A stretch of DNA of 64,000 nucleotides from CAKZNE01 sp040222435 (GTDB taxonomy: Bacteria; Bacteroidota; Bacteroidia; Flavobacteriales; Schleiferiaceae): positions 2,852,001 through 2,916,000 of the forward strand of contig OZ243107.1 of the NCBI GenBank assembly GCA_965212245.1. The letters are read 5' to 3'. A program made the translations under genes and the position numbers. Of the stretch, positions 62,321 through 64,000 are shown in pieces. Position 1 is the stretch's first letter. Each line of letters begins with the position of its first letter. The notes under the pieces are model-generated. The model was not told the origin of the DNA and made no database searches. It saw nothing but the letters and a program-made list of their open reading frames with translations.

Positions 62321-62929
62321 TTACAAAATTGCCACTTCATGATAACTCTTAATTCGTTCAAGCACAGACTCTGCTCTGCTTTTGCGCACTCCAAGCGTAT
62401 AGCCAGCATCGGTATGCATATCTTCTGAAATAATATCCAGTTCTTCATCTTTGATAAGGCGCATTATCTCATTAGTAAGTTTGTAGGGAAAGCGTATTTT
62501 CACCGTTTCCGTTATATATTCTATACGTTTACGACTGTTCTTTAAGGCCAGGTCAGCCGCAGTTTTATAAGCGTTAACAAGACCTGATACTCCTAATTTG
62601 GTTCCACCAAAATAACGAATCACAACTACCATAGCATTCCATACTTCGGCAGATTGGAGTTGGTTAAAAATGGGCATACCTGCTGAATTATTGGGTTCTC
62701 CATCATCATTAGCCCTGATCTGAGGGTCTTCAGGCTCAATGCGGTATGCAAAGCAGTGGTGCCGTGCATCAAAATATTGCTTTTTGAGTTGATCCAGTTG
62801 TTCTTTGGCTTCTTCAACTGATGATACGGGTAGAGCAAAGCCCAGAAACTTGCTTCCCCGGTCTTTAAACTCACCTTCACCTTTGGTTTGAAGGGCGTTA
62901 AAAAAATCTTCTTTTATAGGTTCCTGCAT
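62321..62929 (-). CDS. YigZ/IMPACT family protein
   Basis: This 202-residue protein has the IMPACT-type N-terminal domain: FKDRGSKFLGFALPV, ARHHCFAYRI, NDDGEPNNSAGMPI and VVVIRYFGGTKLGVSGLVNAYK. A C-terminal ferredoxin-like domain (about 140-202) follows. Eukaryotic IMPACT regulates GCN2; the bacterial role is not established. It ends 10 bases before the protease ATG. Confidence 0.93.
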   Translation of the reverse strand: MQEPIKEDFFNALQTKGEGEFKDRGSKFLGFALPVSSVEEAKEQLDQLKKQYFDARHHCFAYRIEPEDPQIRANDDGEPNNSAGMPIFNQLQSAEVWNAMVVVIRYFGGTKLGVSGLVNAYKTAADLALKNSRKRIEYITETVKIRFPYKLTNEIMRLIKDEELDIISEDMHTDAGYTLGVRKSRAESVLERIKSYHEVAIL

Positions 62930-62934
62930 AAATG

Positions 62935-63807
62935 CTAAAAGAAATTATCAAAGGCTATGAGCGCAATGGCTGCGAAAGAAAGCAATATGCCTGCAATATT
63001 CTTGCCGCTCAAATGCTCCTTAAAACCAAAATAGGCTATTAAAGCGGATAGCGCTACAATGCCCACGTTATTGATTGGAAATACTACCGATGTTTCAATG
63101 CCTTTATATTCCAGTGCTCTTAGAAGGAAATAAATAGAACCGTAGTTGGGTATACCCAGTGCTATTCCTGCCCATATACTTCTTAAATTCCATTGTACTT
63201 TTTGGCGGTAGGTTTGCACAACCAGTAAAATTAAACCTATCAAACCGGCCATCCCAAAAATAGAAGATGCAAATATGCTTTGTTGGTAAAATGGTACGAT
63301 TTCCTGCTGGTTGTGTTTAATAAATACATCCATACACCCGCTGGCAATGAACAGAAAAACCGGTAACCAGGCATAAGCTGGCTTTTTTTCAGTCTTTTCT
63401 TTCTTTCGGGTGGCTAGGTATACAGCCAACAAAGCCATTATAATTCCTGCTGCCTTGGTAAAGGAAAGTTCTTCCCTGTAATATATAATACCGTACAGCA
63501 CAGGTATAATCAGAGACATCTTAACCGCTACAGATACCACGGACACCCCTATTTTTTGTGAAACAAAAGCCATGATTTGAAAGAGCGTAATAAACAGAAA
63601 GCCCAGAATCACCACACTGCTGAACCAGGGTTGCTGAGTGGTATGCCAGGGCAGTATCTCGAAGTTATGGTCAAAACCACCTACCAGGTAAGCAATTATG
63701 TAATTAACCACAATGGCCAGCAGGTTATCTACTCTCCAGCGGTCAAAAAGTTTGAAGAGCACAAAGATAAGAGTAGAGCAAATTACACTAAGCAATAACC
63801 AGCTCAT
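62935..63807 (-). CDS. DMT/EamA-family transporter
   Basis: This 290-residue membrane protein has ten predicted helices arranged as two EamA repeats, including VSVAVKMSLIIPVLYGIIYYREEL and VVFPINNVGIVALSALIAYFGFKEHLSGK, the typical end-of-repeat pattern of DMT exporters. The substrate is unknown. Its ATG overlaps the ribD stop by 4 bases (ATGA), so translation is coupled. Confidence 0.9.
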   Translation of the reverse strand: MSWLLLSVICSTLIFVLFKLFDRWRVDNLLAIVVNYIIAYLVGGFDHNFEILPWHTTQQPWFSSVVILGFLFITLFQIMAFVSQKIGVSVVSVAVKMSLIIPVLYGIIYYREELSFTKAAGIIMALLAVYLATRKKEKTEKKPAYAWLPVFLFIASGCMDVFIKHNQQEIVPFYQQSIFASSIFGMAGLIGLILLVVQTYRQKVQWNLRSIWAGIALGIPNYGSIYFLLRALEYKGIETSVVFPINNVGIVALSALIAYFGFKEHLSGKNIAGILLSFAAIALIAFDNFF

Positions 63808-64000
63808 CTATTGTATATTATTTGAAGATGATCCGGCCCCAGGCAGCTATCTGTAACTGGCGAGCCTGATACAGTTGGTGCTTTAAGCCCCTGTTTGAAA
63901 AATGTAGTTCCTGTCCATATACGGGCTTCATCCCATATATTGAGGCTAATGAACTTTTGCAGTGTAAAGGCCCCACCTTCTACCAGTATTGAAGTGAGAT
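63804..64000 (-). CDS. ribD: RibD C-terminal part (5' end beyond window)
   Basis: The frame is open from base 64000 down to a TGA at 63804. The visible 65 residues contain SILVEGGAFTLQKFISLNIW, shortly followed by DEARIWTG, the reductase-domain C-terminus of the bifunctional riboflavin enzyme RibD (deaminase plus 5-amino-6-ribosylaminouracil reductase). The deaminase domain lies outside the window. Overlaps the DMT gene by 4 bases. Confidence 0.85.
   Translation of the reverse strand, partial: LTSILVEGGAFTLQKFISLNIWDEARIWTGTTFFKQGLKAPTVSGSPVTDSCLGPDHLQIIYNR

Noticed and set aside
62311..62448. Longer N-terminus of the gluzincin protease gene
   Set aside because: It overlaps the YigZ/IMPACT gene and puts 46 residues before the signal peptide at MKKLILLSL; the start at 62310 is better.
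1..64000. CRISPR arrays, tRNA or rRNA genes, insertion sequences, prophage, defence islands
   Set aside because: No regularly spaced repeats, no cloverleaf or rRNA-like stretches, no transposase, integrase or phage structural genes were seen on either strand.

Overview
The window comes from a member of the Bacteroidota, most likely a marine Flavobacteriales-type organism (inference). The evidence is several proteins with type IX secretion (T9SS) C-terminal sorting domains, Bacteroidota-style promoters (TAnnTTTG −7 boxes), a fused alpha/beta E1 2-oxoacid dehydrogenase, an S46 dipeptidyl-peptidase, DUF6095 and CcmD-family small membrane proteins, and the general absence of Shine-Dalgarno sequences. 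Coding density is very high. No gap exceeds 300 bp, and I see no rRNA, tRNA, CRISPR array, insertion sequence or prophage. This looks like ordinary chromosomal core with a few lineage-specific islands.

Layout. 1-4.3 kb: the 5' part of a DUF2520 Rossmann protein, then a large T9SS-exported PKD protein and a subtilisin-like protease. 4.3-8.7 kb: a cytochrome c maturation operon in the order ccmB-ccmC-ccmD-ccmE-ccmF on the minus strand. 8.7-10.5 kb: two paralogous secreted ten-cysteine proteins flanking a lipoprotein glutathione peroxidase. 10.5-16 kb: purT, an operon of small uncharacterised genes with csaA and an EcsC-like protein, a decayed ZIP transporter and a membrane protein. 16-21.5 kb: malate dehydrogenase, DUF202, two transporters and a GT4 glycosyltransferase. 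21.6-26.7 kb: a hybrid histidine kinase convergent with an NtrC-type regulator, followed by two paralogous small secreted proteins. 26.7-30.6 kb: TetR with a COQ8-like kinase, a beta-barrel protein, Nudix and esterase. 30.6-36 kb: a minus-strand run with a regulatory-like domain protein, murQ, an RsmB/NOP methyltransferase and the fused E1. 36-42.3 kb: fasciclin, an inactive M1-peptidase/barrel fusion and a PspC-PadR-DUF4252-like operon with a clear operator. 42.3-48.6 kb: a long minus-strand run with ATP-grasp, NRDE/TANGO2, two DinB proteins, NDH-2 and GT2. 48.8-53.3 kb: uvrA divergent from an ECF-type sigma factor, a 48-residue microprotein, DUF427 and a cold-shock protein. 53.3-57.1 kb: a second T9SS protein and the S46 peptidase. 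57.1-64 kb: an RsmI-like methyltransferase, a low-molecular-weight phosphatase, dnaA, a thioesterase, a T9SS gluzincin protease, a YigZ/IMPACT protein, a DMT transporter and the 3' end of ribD.

Functionally the window mixes housekeeping (mdh, uvrA, dnaA, purT, ribD, haem delivery to c-type cytochromes) with secreted proteolysis and envelope biology (S8, S46 and M36/M4-like proteases, T9SS proteins, surface fasciclin, beta-barrels). I found no defence system or obvious multi-gene novel machine. The strongest candidates for undescribed biology are the ten-cysteine secreted protein pair around the peroxidase, the 48-residue microprotein behind the sigma factor, the dead M1 peptidase fused to a barrel, the paralogous secreted pair beside the two-component system, and the ATAGTACT operator of the PadR operon. 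Two gene-integrity anomalies also stand out: a ZIP transporter with three frameshifts, and an RsmB-family gene whose conserved N-terminus lacks any ATG, GTG or TTG start.
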